NCBI GenBank assembly: GCA_024229515.1
Contig: JAAESI010000153.1
Location: 35,146-99,145, forward strand
Source of the DNA: Pseudomonadota bacterium
Lineage (GTDB): Bacteria > Myxococcota_A > UBA796 > UBA9615
Direction of reading: 5' to 3'
DNA: 64,000 nucleotides
The translations under genes and the position numbers were made by a program. The notes beneath the pieces were generated by a model, which was not told the origin of the DNA, did not search any database, and saw only the letters and a program-made list of their open reading frames with translations. Positions 56,017-64,000 of this stretch are shown here, one piece after another. How positions within the stretch are numbered: position 1 is the first letter of the stretch; every line of letters begins with the position of its first letter.

Positions 56017-56241
56017 ATGCCGATCTACGAATACGTCTGCGATTCCTGCTCGGAGACCGTCGAGGTGCTCCAGAAGCGGAACGCTCCCGCGCCCGAGTGC
56101 CCGACGGGCGACGAAGGCCAGATGGTCCGCGTGCTCAGCGCTCACAACGTCGGCGCCCCCAGCCGCGGCGGCGGGGCCCCGGCTCCGAAGGAGGCGTGCG
56201 GGGACTGTCCTTCGCGGCGTGCCTGCGGGGTCGACGGCTGA
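56017..56241 (+). CDS. FmdB-family zinc-ribbon protein
   Basis: 74 aa. MPIYEYVCDSCSETVEVLQK is the signature FmdB/CxxC_CXXC_SSSS N terminus. The second Cys pair is spread (APECPTGDEG) and a further CGDCPSRRAC follows, so at least one zinc site is likely. These small proteins are thought to be regulatory; the function is not established. Confidence 0.9.
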   Translation: MPIYEYVCDSCSETVEVLQKRNAPAPECPTGDEGQMVRVLSAHNVGAPSRGGGAPAPKEACGDCPSRRACGVDG

Positions 56242-56295
56242 CCGAACGAGTGCTCCCGGTTCCGGCTCGCTTCGGAAGCGTGCTATTGCCGCCCG

Positions 56296-57159
56296 ATGGT
56301 CCACACGATCCTCACCCACCCCGGCGGCGCTCACAAAGATGACGTGCTGGCGGTCTGCGTCCTCGCCGCCCGATCGGGCGCCCCCATCGTCCGGCGGGTG
56401 CCCACCCCCGAAGAGCTGAACGACCCCGGCGTCGCGGTCGTCGACATCGGCGGCGAGCACGATCCCGAGCGGTCGAACTTCGACCACCACCACTTCGGAC
56501 GCGAGCATCCCCCGACCTGCGCTTTGAGCCTGGTCCTGGGCGATCTGGGGCTCTACGACGACGCCCTCCTGTTCTGCCCCTGGCTGGAGCCCGCCGAGTG
56601 GTTCGACTCCCGGGGGCCCAAGAAGACCGCGGCCTTCCTGGAGGTGCCCCGCAAGGCGATCTCGCAGCTCCACTCGCCGATCGATGGGACGCTGCTGAGG
56701 AGCTTCGCGCGTAGCTCCGAGCACCAGGCGGGGGAGCCGGTGTACGAGTTCATGCGCATGGTCGGGCAGGACCTCCTGGACTACCTGCGGGTCGTGCGCG
56801 AGCGGATCGCGTTCGTCGCCGAGCACGCCGAGCGGTGGTCGATCCCGGTGGGTGAGGACGTCATCGAGGCGGTCTTCCTCCCCCGCACCGACCCGCCCGC
56901 CGAAGAGCCCAGCAATGCGGTGGCCGCCTACATCCGCTCGGAGGGGCTGGTGAGCACCATCACCGCCATCGTGTACCCCGATCGGAGGGGCGCGGGGTAC
57001 GGCATCGGTCGGTACGAGGACCACCCCAAGCTCGACTTCTCGCAGGTCGAGGGCGAGGCGGACGTGCACTTCGCCCACAAGAGCGGCTTCATGTGCAAGA
57101 CGTCCGCCACCGAGCCCGACCGGCTGCGCGAGCTGACCGCGGGAGCGTGGCTCCGGTAG
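56296..57159 (+). CDS. MYG1/UPF0160 family DHH-like metal-dependent hydrolase
   Basis: 287 aa. Hallmarks are HPGGAHKDDVLAVCVL near the start, VVDIGGEHDPERSNFDHHHF, PISQ-like helices and the C-terminal YPDRRGAGYGIGRYEDHPK and FAHKSGFMCKT. Eukaryotic MYG1 is a 3'-5' exonuclease; bacterial members are presumed nucleases or phosphodiesterases. The DHHH and Asp residues that bind metal are present. TATTGC lies 6 nt before the ATG and no Shine-Dalgarno is seen. Confidence 0.9.
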   Translation: MVHTILTHPGGAHKDDVLAVCVLAARSGAPIVRRVPTPEELNDPGVAVVDIGGEHDPERSNFDHHHFGREHPPTCALSLVLGDLGLYDDALLFCPWLEPAEWFDSRGPKKTAAFLEVPRKAISQLHSPIDGTLLRSFARSSEHQAGEPVYEFMRMVGQDLLDYLRVVRERIAFVAEHAERWSIPVGEDVIEAVFLPRTDPPAEEPSNAVAAYIRSEGLVSTITAIVYPDRRGAGYGIGRYEDHPKLDFSQVEGEADVHFAHKSGFMCKTSATEPDRLRELTAGAWLR

Positions 57160-57214
57160 AGCGTCGCGACGTCCTCCGACGGATGCGTTCGCGGATGTAA
57201 CAACGCGCGCGACC

Positions 57215-57220
57215 TAACGT
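57215..57220 (+). promoter_or_regulatory. TAACGT box 7 nt upstream of a lipoprotein ATG
   Basis: TAACGT, 7 nt, ATG at 57228; fits the TAnnnT spacing seen across the window. Confidence 0.35.
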
Positions 57221-57227
57221 TGCAGGC

Positions 57228-58031
57228 ATGAGGACGACGACCCTTCTGGCCTGCACCGCCCTGTTCCTGATCGGATGCGTGGACCCGGCCCCGCCCGCGT
57301 CCGAGCTCCCCACCGAGGACGACGTCGAGGAGCCGACCCCCGAGGACGGCGATCCGCTCGACGACGACGACACGGTCGGCGACGACGACGACGACGACGA
57401 CGTCCCCATCGGGGGGGTGCTGACGGTTCACTGCGCGGAGCTCAATCTGGGCTCGGTGGAGGTCTCCGGCTGGCCCCTGGCGACGACGTGGGTCACGTTC
57501 CGAAATCGGGGCGACGCGGCGCTGACCGTCGAACTCGATCTTGTCGAGGCCGGCCCCTCGGTCCCCGGCTTCTCCTGGGAGCTCGCGCCGGAGGACACCT
57601 CGTTCGTCCTCGAACCGGACGCCTGGCAGTCCTTCGAGGTGACCTTCACGCCGCCTGTCGGGGGCGACTACAGCCTGACGCTGGAGGGCCACCACGACGG
57701 CAGCAACCCCTCGCCCCAGGAACTCACCCTCACGGGCCTGGGCCTCGGCCCCACGCCCGAGGTGGAGTTCGACTGCTCCGACTCCACCGACGACGACGGC
57801 GACGGCGACATCGACTGCGACGACGAGGCCTGCTTCAGCGCGCCCGAGTGCAGCACCATCGACTTCTGCTGCGTGATGGGCGACAGCACCACGTCCACGG
57901 CCTGCGTCGACGCCACCGCCACGGCCTGCACCTGCGCGACGGACTCCTGGTGCTGCAGCACCAGCGGCGGATGGGACGCGAGCTGCGTCGACCTCTACGT
58001 GGCGTGCGGCGCGGGGACCTGCGGCGGCTGA
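57228..58031 (+). CDS. Asp-linker lipoprotein with ASH/Ig-like domain and Cys-rich tail
   Basis: 267 aa; lipobox LIGC, an acidic linker (DPLDDDDTVGDDDDDDD), then an Ig/ASH-like domain (LNLGSVEVSGWPLATTWVTF, FEVTFTPPVGGDYSLTLEG), the choice-of-anchor type seen in deltaproteobacterial surface proteins. A DDDGDGDIDCDDEAC calcium-like loop leads to a Cys-rich tail (FCCVMGD, ACTCATDSWCCS, CVDLYVACGAGTC) with about a dozen Cys that probably form disulphides on the cell surface. Confidence 0.82.
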   Translation: MRTTTLLACTALFLIGCVDPAPPASELPTEDDVEEPTPEDGDPLDDDDTVGDDDDDDDVPIGGVLTVHCAELNLGSVEVSGWPLATTWVTFRNRGDAALTVELDLVEAGPSVPGFSWELAPEDTSFVLEPDAWQSFEVTFTPPVGGDYSLTLEGHHDGSNPSPQELTLTGLGLGPTPEVEFDCSDSTDDDGDGDIDCDDEACFSAPECSTIDFCCVMGDSTTSTACVDATATACTCATDSWCCSTSGGWDASCVDLYVACGAGTCGG

Positions 58032-58171
58032 GTCAACCCTCCCAGCAGCGGAGCCAGATCTCGAGCAGGGCCCGATCGTCCTCGGCGACGCCGCCCTCGG
58101 GGGGCATCTCGGGCGCTTCGCTCACGGCCAGCGACAGGATCAGCGGGGGGCTCGCCTGGACGTTGCCGTGA

Positions 58172-58265
58172 GGGACGCAGCCCCGGGGACATCGACGGTG
58201 TACCCCCACTTGCGTCTCCCTCGCGGGACGCAGCCCGGGGGACATCGGCGGTGTACCCCCACCTG
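58172..58265. repeat. Two copies of a roughly 41-bp repeat, 53 bp apart
   Basis: GGGACGCAGCCC(C)GGGGACATCG(A/G)CGGTGTACCCCCAC occurs at about 58172-58212 and 58225-58265 with a few differences. It contains complementary GGGG/CCCC stretches and lies at the end of a decayed REP-type transposase, so it may be a REP-like mobile repeat. Confidence 0.65.
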
Positions 58266-58501
58266 TGACCGAAACCCACCACATCCCGGTGCGTCGACCA
58301 GGGCCACTCCAGCGGGTCCGCCGCGTACCCCGCGCGGCACGGATTCAGGGCGACATACCGCACCTGCCGCGCCAACTTCTCGATCCCCTGGATCACTGGC
58401 GGAGACTCGACTGGCGCCCACACCCGGAACAGCTCCTCGGCCACATGGGCGCGGGCGTGCCCCGCGAGCAGGGCTCCGCGCCTCCAGCCGGAAGAACTCA
58501 C
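58266..58501 (-). pseudogene. Remnant of a REP-associated tyrosine (IS200-like) transposase
   Basis: Minus-strand sequence encodes GIEKLARQVRYVALNPCRAGYAADPLEWPWSTHRDVVGF, the diagnostic C-terminal block of RAYT/Y1_Tnp transposases (RYV-LNPvRAGLv-dP-dWpwSS). The N-terminal catalytic HUH/Tyr part is absent and the upstream bases switch frame. Together with the two repeats this fills the 507-bp gap between the Cys-rich lipoprotein and aroE. The ORFs listed by the track across 58031-58540 are otherwise not convincing. Confidence 0.65.
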
Positions 58502-58538
58502 CGATCAGTCTCAGAAGAGTCCGAACAAGACCCCTGCG

Positions 58539-59411
58539 CTAGAGCCCCAGCACGCGGCGCCCGACGTCCATGTCCGGCGCCTCGCGGGTCCACTGCTCGA
58601 AGCTCAGCGCGGCCTGCCACAGGAACATTCCGCGGCCGTCCTGGGTCGCGAGCCCCCGCCAGCGGGCCCGGTCCAGCAGCACGGGACTGCCGACGTAGTA
58701 GTTGATGTCGGTGACGATCGCCCGCTCCGAGAGCGGCCTGAGATCCAGCTCCGCGAGGGTCTGCTCCGCTGCCGGGGGGAGCGTGTTCACGACCAGGTCG
58801 ATCGACACCTCGAGCTCGTCGAAGACGTCGGGGGCGAGCAACGCCGCCGGCCCCAGCTCGCGCGCCCGCTCCAGGCTCCGGTTGATGTAGACCACCGAGC
58901 TGCAGCCGTGGCGGACCAGCGCCGAGCCCACCGCGCGGGCTGCGCCGCCCGCTCCCAGGATGGCCACGTCCTTGCCGAAGGCGCTTTCCCCGAAGCTGTC
59001 TTCGAACGCCCGCACGTAGCCCTCGCCGTCGGTGTTCCCGGCGGTCCAGGCCTTGTCCTCATCGCGGTAGAGCAGGTTCGCCGCGCCCGCCTCCTGGGCG
59101 CTGGCGTCGACCCGGTCGACGTAGCCGAGGATCGCGATCTTGTGGGGGATGGTGACGTTCAGCCCCGCGAACTCGAAGGGCAGCGAGGGCGCCCGCTGCA
59201 CCAGCGCGGCGGGGGAGATGTCGACCCGCGTGTAGGCGCCGGGCCGGTTCGCGGCCCGGAACCACGCCATGTGCAGCTCCGGCGAGCGCGAGTGGGCGAC
59301 CGGGTGGCCGATGACGGCGTAGTTCCCGAAGGCCCCGAACCCACCGGTGACGATCTCGTCCGGGTCCCCGGCGATGTCGTCAAACGGCGAGACGGTGCCT
59401 GGTTCCGTCAT
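58539..59411 (-). CDS. aroE: Shikimate dehydrogenase
   Basis: 290 aa. VIGHPVAHSRSPELHMAWF (substrate Ser pair), GLNVTIPHKIAIL with catalytic Lys, GNTDGEGYVRAFE with catalytic Asp, the NADP loop GAGGAARAVGSALV, and the C-terminal GMFLWQAALSFEQWT. It reduces 3-dehydroshikimate to shikimate in aromatic amino acid synthesis. The 25-residue N-terminal extension before the core is unusual. The ATG overlaps the ribF stop (ATGA). Confidence 0.95.
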   Translation of the reverse strand: MTEPGTVSPFDDIAGDPDEIVTGGFGAFGNYAVIGHPVAHSRSPELHMAWFRAANRPGAYTRVDISPAALVQRAPSLPFEFAGLNVTIPHKIAILGYVDRVDASAQEAGAANLLYRDEDKAWTAGNTDGEGYVRAFEDSFGESAFGKDVAILGAGGAARAVGSALVRHGCSSVVYINRSLERARELGPAALLAPDVFDELEVSIDLVVNTLPPAAEQTLAELDLRPLSERAIVTDINYYVGSPVLLDRARWRGLATQDGRGMFLWQAALSFEQWTREAPDMDVGRRVLGL

Positions 59412-60379
59412 GCCGGCTTCGGGTCCCAGCTGAGCTGACCGGGCTCCGGCGCCGGGAACGGCATCATCGCGCGCACCGCGTCCACGTCCGCCTTGATCTG
59501 GGCGATCAACGCATCGACCGAGTCGAACCGAAGTTCGTTGCGAACCCGCTGCACGAAGGAGACGACCACGCGCTCACCGTAGAGGTCGCCGTCGTAGTCG
59601 AAAAGATGAACCTCGATCGCGAACACCTTCTCCGCGAAGGTCGGCCGGAACCCGAGGTTGGCGACGCCGTTCAGCTCCGTCGGATCGTCGCCCACCCGCA
59701 TCGTCACCGCGTACACGCCCGAGGGCGGAAGCAGCTCCGTCGTCGTGTCGATGTTCGCCGTCGGTACGCCGATCTTGGCGCCCCGTCCGCGCCCCCGAAC
59801 GACCACCCCCCGCAGGAAGTGGAATCGGCCCAGCAGCGGCGCCACCTGCTCGACGGCGCCCGCGACCACCAGCCGCCGCACCAGCGTGCAGCCGACGATC
59901 TCGCCGTCGACCCGGACGGCGCCGTGCGGACGCACCTCCACCCGGTCCCCGAAGTACTCCCGCAGGTACTGCCAGTCGCCGAGGCGGCCTTCCCCGAAGT
60001 GGAAGTCGTAGCCGACGTGGATCTCGCGCGGGGTGAACGTCCCGTCCAGCACCTGCGCGGTGAAGTCGGTGTGCGTGATCTGCTGGATGTCGGGGGTGAA
60101 CTCCTCGGTGATGAGCACGTCGACGCCCACCTTGTGGAGCAACTCGATCTTGTCCTTCAGGGTCAGGATCAAGTACGGGTTGCTGCCCCGGCCGAGCACC
60201 CGCCAGGGGGGCGGATAGAAGCTGTAGACAACCGCCTTGCTCCCCGTGAGGCGGGCGCGGCGGACCACCTGCTCGATGATCACGCGATGCCCGACGTGGA
60301 GGCCGTCGTAGGTGCCGATGGTCATCACCACCGGGCCCAGGGGCTCGGTCACCGCCTGGTAGCCATAGATGATCTGCAC
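59408..60379 (-). CDS. ribF: Bifunctional riboflavin kinase/FMN adenylyltransferase
   Basis: Start set at GTG 60379 (MQIIYGYQAV); the track's longer form runs into the divergent gene. 323 aa. The adenylyltransferase domain has MTIGTYDGLHVGHRVIIEQ (HxGH-type nucleotide-binding loop), then VVYSFYPPP, VGYDFHFGEGRLGDW and the ISSTRVR-equivalent CTLVRRLVVAGAVE. The C-terminal flavokinase domain has GVPTANIDTTTELLPPSGVYAV, GVANLGFRPTF and EVHLFDYDGDLYG. It makes FMN and FAD. A TATGGT box is 12 nt upstream. No FMN riboswitch is visible in the 25-bp intergenic gap. Confidence 0.95.
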   Translation of the reverse strand: MQIIYGYQAVTEPLGPVVMTIGTYDGLHVGHRVIIEQVVRRARLTGSKAVVYSFYPPPWRVLGRGSNPYLILTLKDKIELLHKVGVDVLITEEFTPDIQQITHTDFTAQVLDGTFTPREIHVGYDFHFGEGRLGDWQYLREYFGDRVEVRPHGAVRVDGEIVGCTLVRRLVVAGAVEQVAPLLGRFHFLRGVVVRGRGRGAKIGVPTANIDTTTELLPPSGVYAVTMRVGDDPTELNGVANLGFRPTFAEKVFAIEVHLFDYDGDLYGERVVVSFVQRVRNELRFDSVDALIAQIKADVDAVRAMMPFPAPEPGQLSWDPKPA

Positions 60380-60390
60380 GGCGGGGTTGA

Positions 60391-60396
60391 TACCAT
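60391..60396 (+). promoter_or_regulatory. TACCAT box 8 nt upstream of the exported protein ATG
   Basis: TACCAT (plus strand), 8 nt, ATG at 60405; no Shine-Dalgarno. The same bases on the minus strand give TATGGT, the candidate -10 of ribF, so two divergent promoters may share them. Confidence 0.38.
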
Positions 60397-60404
60397 ACGA
60401 GCCG

Positions 60405-60815
60405 ATGCGGCCCGCCCTGCTCCTCATGATCGCGTTCGTCCTCGTCGGGATGGGCCCGTGGAGCGAGGACGCGCCCGACACCCGCGTCCCCGAACCGGCC
60501 ATCTCCTACAAGGTCCGCGTGCGCGACACGGACCTGAACACCTTCGACGTGACCAAGGCCACGTTCGACGGGCACGTGTTCCTCACCGGCAAGGTCGGCA
60601 AGGCCAAGATCTCGGTGCCGTTCGAGAAGATCGACCTCGTCTGGTTCGAGCCCGCCGAGGGCAGCGACGTGCTCGCGATGGTCACCCTCAAATCCGGCGA
60701 ACAGCAGCAGCTGATCGTGAACGGCAACACCCCCTGCTACGGGGTCACCGCGTACGGCAACATCGCCATCGATCTCAAGCACTTGCGCGACGCCAAGTTC
60801 CAGGGACGCGAATAG
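60405..60815 (+). CDS. Small exported protein of unknown function
   Basis: 136 aa from MRPALLLMIAFVLVGMG, a signal peptide. The mature part is a compact beta-rich domain (ISYKVRVRDTDLNTFDVTKATFDG, KAKISVPFEKIDLVWFEP) with a Cys near 118. No family recognised. Followed 20 bp later by the PNGase F-like gene. Confidence 0.77.
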   Translation: MRPALLLMIAFVLVGMGPWSEDAPDTRVPEPAISYKVRVRDTDLNTFDVTKATFDGHVFLTGKVGKAKISVPFEKIDLVWFEPAEGSDVLAMVTLKSGEQQQLIVNGNTPCYGVTAYGNIAIDLKHLRDAKFQGRE

Positions 60816-60835
60816 CTCCGTGGTATGAACGGGCC

Positions 60836-62566
60836 ATGCAGCCCCGATTCGTGTTCGCCCTCGGCACCCTCGCCCTGGGCGCCTGCCCCACCGCCGAACC
60901 GGAGCCCGAGCCGGAGCCCGAAACCCCGGCGCCGCTCATCAACGAACTGAACACCGAGGGGCCCTTCGGATTGGCCCAACTGAACGTCATCGAGCCGTGG
61001 GACATCGAGCTGGCCGACGGGACCGAGTTCGACATCGAGGACCACTGGAACGGCGACGACAGCTACGTCTTCATCCAGCGCTCGCCCAACACGTACTCCG
61101 CGGCCTACTGGAGCTCGGACCTGGGCGAGATGCTCGGTGTGAGCGCCCGCAACGTGCACTACTTCTTCGTCGCCGGCCGCGAGTTCGGGGCGGACGACGA
61201 CTACGGGATCATCCGCATCTCCATCGACGCCGCCCTCGATGCGATGGAGTCCGAGGACCGCGACCACTGGGAAGCCCGCGTCCACGTCGCCCGAGACTGG
61301 CGCGGCGAGGTCAACGGGCCCGTCGAGGCGGTGCTGGAGGAGTCCTGGGCCCGCTGGGGCTTCGGCATCGACCGCTTCCAGCAGCTGCGTGAGGTCGGCC
61401 TCCTGCAGTACGTGTGCGACGGATGCACCGGCGAGATGGTCTTCTTCGGCTACCTCGCGGACCAGTTCAACTTCGAATACAACCGCGACAAGGCGCTGAT
61501 CGACGACCCCGCCGACGTCGAGATCGAGCTGTGGGACCGCATGCAGATGCAGGGCGACCGGGCCGAGCTCGTCATCGACCTCCCCGAGGACATCGACCAA
61601 TACGACACGCTGACGGTCGATCTGGAGATGGGCTGCCTCGACTCCATCGACGAGAACTGCTTCGAGTGGGACTACAAGGCGCGGATGGACATCTGCTCCA
61701 TCGAGACCGAAGACCCGTCGGTGCCGGAGACCTGCCAGCCGCAGGAGGTCGACGACGAGGGCAACGTGACCGTCGAGGCGGAGACCTACGCCTGCGAGTG
61801 CACCAGCTCCTACGGCGAGCCCGTGGAGAAGGTCCGCACCTGCCAGCCCGTCACCGACGAGGAAGGCAACGTGGTCGGCGGCGCCTTCAACGCCTGCCCC
61901 TGCGGCTGCGACTACCAGATCGCCCGCTGGATCACGCCATACCACCGCCACGGCCGCTGGGTGACCGACATCTCCCCGATGCTGGCGTTCATGCAGGACG
62001 GCCCGCAGGCCCGGATCTTCATCGACCTGGACTACTCGTTCGTCGTCTCCTCGACGCTGCGGTTCACCAACAAGGGCGACGAGGTCAAGCCCTTCGAGGC
62101 CATCCGGTTGTGGGGCGGCGGCGGCTTCGGGGCCGGCTACAACGACGGCCACGAGACCATCACGTTCACGCCCCCCGAGGGCGCGACGGGGGCCAAGGTC
62201 CATGCCTACATCACGGGCCACGGCTTCGGCAGCGGCGCCAACTGCGCCGAGTTCTGCCCCCACGAGCACTACTTCAACCTCAACGGCGGCACCTGGCACA
62301 GCCGGGAGTTCAACGAGGCCCGGGACTGGCTCGGCTGCACCGAGCAGGTCATCGACGGCGCCATCCCCAACCAGTTCGGCACCTGGTACCTGGGCCGCGG
62401 CGGCTGGTGCCCCGGCATGGACGTGCCGCCGGTGATCTTCGACGTGACCGAGGACTTCCTCCCCGGCGTCGAGAACAGCATCAACTACACCGCCAGCCTC
62501 AACGGCCAGGACCCCAACAACAACGGGTCGATCTGGATGGACAGCTACCTGGTGTTCTACCGCTGA
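60836..62566 (+). CDS. Peptide-N-glycosidase F-like lipoprotein
   Basis: Start set at MQPRFVFALGTLALGAC, giving a lipobox and a Glu/Pro linker; 576 aa. The C-terminal third carries the PNGase F pattern: AYITGHGFGSGANCAEFCPHEHYFNLNG near residue 460, NEARDWLGCTEQVIDG, PNQFGTWYLGRGGWCPGMDV and DVTEDFLPG. The Cys pattern and GRGGWCPG are family hallmarks. The middle (about 250-370) is Cys-rich and acidic (FEWDYKARMDICSIE). PNGase F releases Asn-linked glycans from glycoproteins; here it would sit on the outer surface. TATGAA lies 6 nt before the ATG. Confidence 0.88.
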   Translation: MQPRFVFALGTLALGACPTAEPEPEPEPETPAPLINELNTEGPFGLAQLNVIEPWDIELADGTEFDIEDHWNGDDSYVFIQRSPNTYSAAYWSSDLGEMLGVSARNVHYFFVAGREFGADDDYGIIRISIDAALDAMESEDRDHWEARVHVARDWRGEVNGPVEAVLEESWARWGFGIDRFQQLREVGLLQYVCDGCTGEMVFFGYLADQFNFEYNRDKALIDDPADVEIELWDRMQMQGDRAELVIDLPEDIDQYDTLTVDLEMGCLDSIDENCFEWDYKARMDICSIETEDPSVPETCQPQEVDDEGNVTVEAETYACECTSSYGEPVEKVRTCQPVTDEEGNVVGGAFNACPCGCDYQIARWITPYHRHGRWVTDISPMLAFMQDGPQARIFIDLDYSFVVSSTLRFTNKGDEVKPFEAIRLWGGGGFGAGYNDGHETITFTPPEGATGAKVHAYITGHGFGSGANCAEFCPHEHYFNLNGGTWHSREFNEARDWLGCTEQVIDGAIPNQFGTWYLGRGGWCPGMDVPPVIFDVTEDFLPGVENSINYTASLNGQDPNNNGSIWMDSYLVFYR

Positions 62567-64000
62567 CCAGCGCCCTCCTCGGTCCTTTCGAGATTCGCGA
62601 ACACGTCGGCTCGGGCGGCATGGGCGCCGTCTTCCAGGCCGTGCATGTCACCACCGATGAGGTGGTCGCGATCAAGCTCATCGAGGCCTCGGCGGAGCGC
62701 TCCGAACGGCGCAACGCCGCGCTGCTGCAGGAGGTCCGGGCGATGGCCCGGCTGGACCACCCCGGGATCGTCACGGTGCTGGACACCGGCACCGTCGGCG
62801 CCGCCGCGGCCGAGGCCAGTGACGGTCGTGCCCCAGCCGGATCGACGTGGCTGGCCATGGAGTACGTCGCGGGCGACAACCTCGTGGATCGGTGCGGCTG
62901 CGCCGACTGGCAAGAGGTGAAGCGCACGCTGCTGGAGCTGCTGGACGCCCTCGCCCACGCGCACGGCCGGCGGGTCATCCACCGCGACCTCAAGCCGTCC
63001 AACGTGCTCCTAGACTCAACCTCGGGGCGGGTGAAGTTGACCGACTTCGGCCTCGCCCACGCCGTCGGGAGCCAGGACGCCGACGAACGCAAAGCCGTGG
63101 AGGGCACCCCCCACTACATGGCCCCCGAGCAGATCGAGGGCCGGTGGCGGGACTTCGGCCCTTAGACCGATCTGTACTCCCTGGGCTGCCTGGCCTGGTC
63201 GCTGGTGGTCGGTCAGCCTCCGTTCGCGGGCGCCGACTCGACGCTCGCCGTGCTCCACGCCCACCTGCAGCGACGGCCCCCGATCCTGGCCGACCGTCCC
63301 GGCTTCCCCGTGGGCTTCAAGGACTGGATCGCAACCCTGCTGGAGAAGCGGCCCGCGGCTCGCTTCGCCCAGGCCTCCGATGCCGCCCGGGCGCTGTCCG
63401 CCCTGTCCCCCACGGAACGGCTGACCCAGGCGCCCGCACCGTCGGCGCCCGCCTTCGACGACTCGGAGACGGTCAGCTTGCTCGACCTCACCGACACCCT
63501 GGAGGAATCCGATCTGCCCTTCACGGCGTCGGCGTCCTTCGAGGCTGTGCCCTTTTCGGAGCTGCGCCGCGCGCCGGTCAAGGTCCCGGCCGACTGGCAG
63601 GACGAGACGGCCCCTCGGGGGTACCAACTGCTGGGCGCGGGCACCGGGCTGTTTGGGCTCCGCACGATCCCGATGGTCGGCCGGATCGACGAGCGCAACC
63701 GCTTGTGGGAGGTCCTCCGGTCCGTCGCCGATGACGAGACGCCGCGCGCGATCCGCCTCGCAGGTCCGCCCGGGGCAGGCAAGAGCCGGCTGGCGGACTG
63801 GCTCTGCACCCGCGCCCACGAGCTGGGTGTCGCGATCACCCTCCGGGCCGCCTTTGGCGACGGTTCGTCGGTCGAGGAGGCGGTCGCCGGACTGCTCGCG
63901 GACCACCTCGGCATCGGCGGGCTGGAGGCGCCCGCGGCCCTCGACCGGGTGACCGCCCGGACAGGCCCCGAAGACGCCGAGCGGCTCGTGGCGTTGAGCG
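62563..64000 (+). pseudogene. Ser/Thr kinase-AAA ATPase gene, interrupted by one amber codon; runs off window
   Basis: From a CTG overlapping the previous stop (CTGA) the frame reads MTSALLGPFEIREHVGSGGMGAVF (M for CTG). Kinase motifs are VAIKLIEAS, HRDLKPSN near residue 140, DFGLAHAV and GTPHYMAPEQ. A TAG at 63163 sits where the family has Trp (DFGP-W-TDLYSLGC), so TGG to TAG is the simplest explanation. The frame is then intact to the edge: rest of the C-lobe, a Ser/Pro linker, and an AAA domain with VGRIDERNRLWEVLRS and Walker A AGPPGAGKSRLADWL near 401. Such kinase-AAA_16 proteins are large signalling NTPases. Confidence 0.8.

Noticed and set aside
58140-58421. Small ORFs at 58033-58542 as genes
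   Set aside because: They read through the 41-bp repeats and the transposase remnant in mixed frames; no start with a ribosome site and no domain.
60379-60405. FMN riboswitch before ribF
   Set aside because: The gap to the divergent gene is only 25 bp, with no room for an aptamer.

Overview
This is a GC-rich, densely coding bacterial chromosome window, most probably from a Myxococcota or related deltaproteobacterial lineage. The pointers are a C-terminal Cys/hydrophobic/Arg tail of the MYXO-CTERM type, four Ser/Thr kinase loci, many lipoproteins whose lipobox Cys is followed by poly-Asp linkers (DDDDAT repeats), a serine palmitoyltransferase-like enzyme, FHA/GAF/HD-GYP and hybrid histidine-kinase signalling, and a dinB promoter site resembling the myxobacterial LexA box. 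No rRNA, tRNA, CRISPR array, prophage or intact insertion sequence was seen. The lineage is an inference.

Layout. 1-5100 (minus): the ribosome-assembly operon rplU-rpmA-obg-lipoprotein, then rsfS (cut by the window edge), and an AAA+ ATPase with a frameshifted SRPBCC gene. 5100-15850: a MYXO-CTERM protein, a Tat-exported protein, a Ser/Thr kinase with a cut-off FGE domain, an enlarged RseP-type site-2 protease, a UbiB/ABC1 kinase-like protein, a secreted protein with an internal pilin-like region, and dinB. 15880-22730: an operon for two M16 peptidase-like proteins and a 1296-aa low-complexity exported protein. 22800-33990: HD-GYP protein, DEAD-box helicase, map, then a membrane-stress/lipid set (pspA, FabL-like reductase, hybrid kinase, acyltransferase). 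34000-42600: FG-GAP lipoprotein, GNAT, lipoprotein, serine palmitoyltransferase-like enzyme, AsmA-like/GT51 glycosyltransferase, Ser/Thr kinase. 42600-51440: a compact NRPS/thioredoxin/cyclase/SDR/epimerase/TPP-enzyme region with a divergent TetR regulator and palindromic operators. 51500-58540: surface lipoproteins, an outer-membrane protein, FmdB and MYG1 proteins, gene remnants and a decayed REP-type transposase. 58540-64000: aroE-ribF, a PNGase F-like lipoprotein and a kinase-AAA gene interrupted by one amber codon.

Three observations stand out. (1) Many genes without a Shine-Dalgarno carry a TAnnnT box ending 6-9 nt before the start codon, which implies widespread leaderless transcription. 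(2) At three operon junctions the only sensible downstream start is CTG inside a CTGA overlap with the preceding stop, the same geometry as the ATGA/GTGA overlaps elsewhere in the window. (3) Several otherwise well-preserved genes carry single-base frameshifts, mostly in G/C runs, plus one Trp-to-amber change. These are either assembly errors or real decay, and read-level data would tell which.
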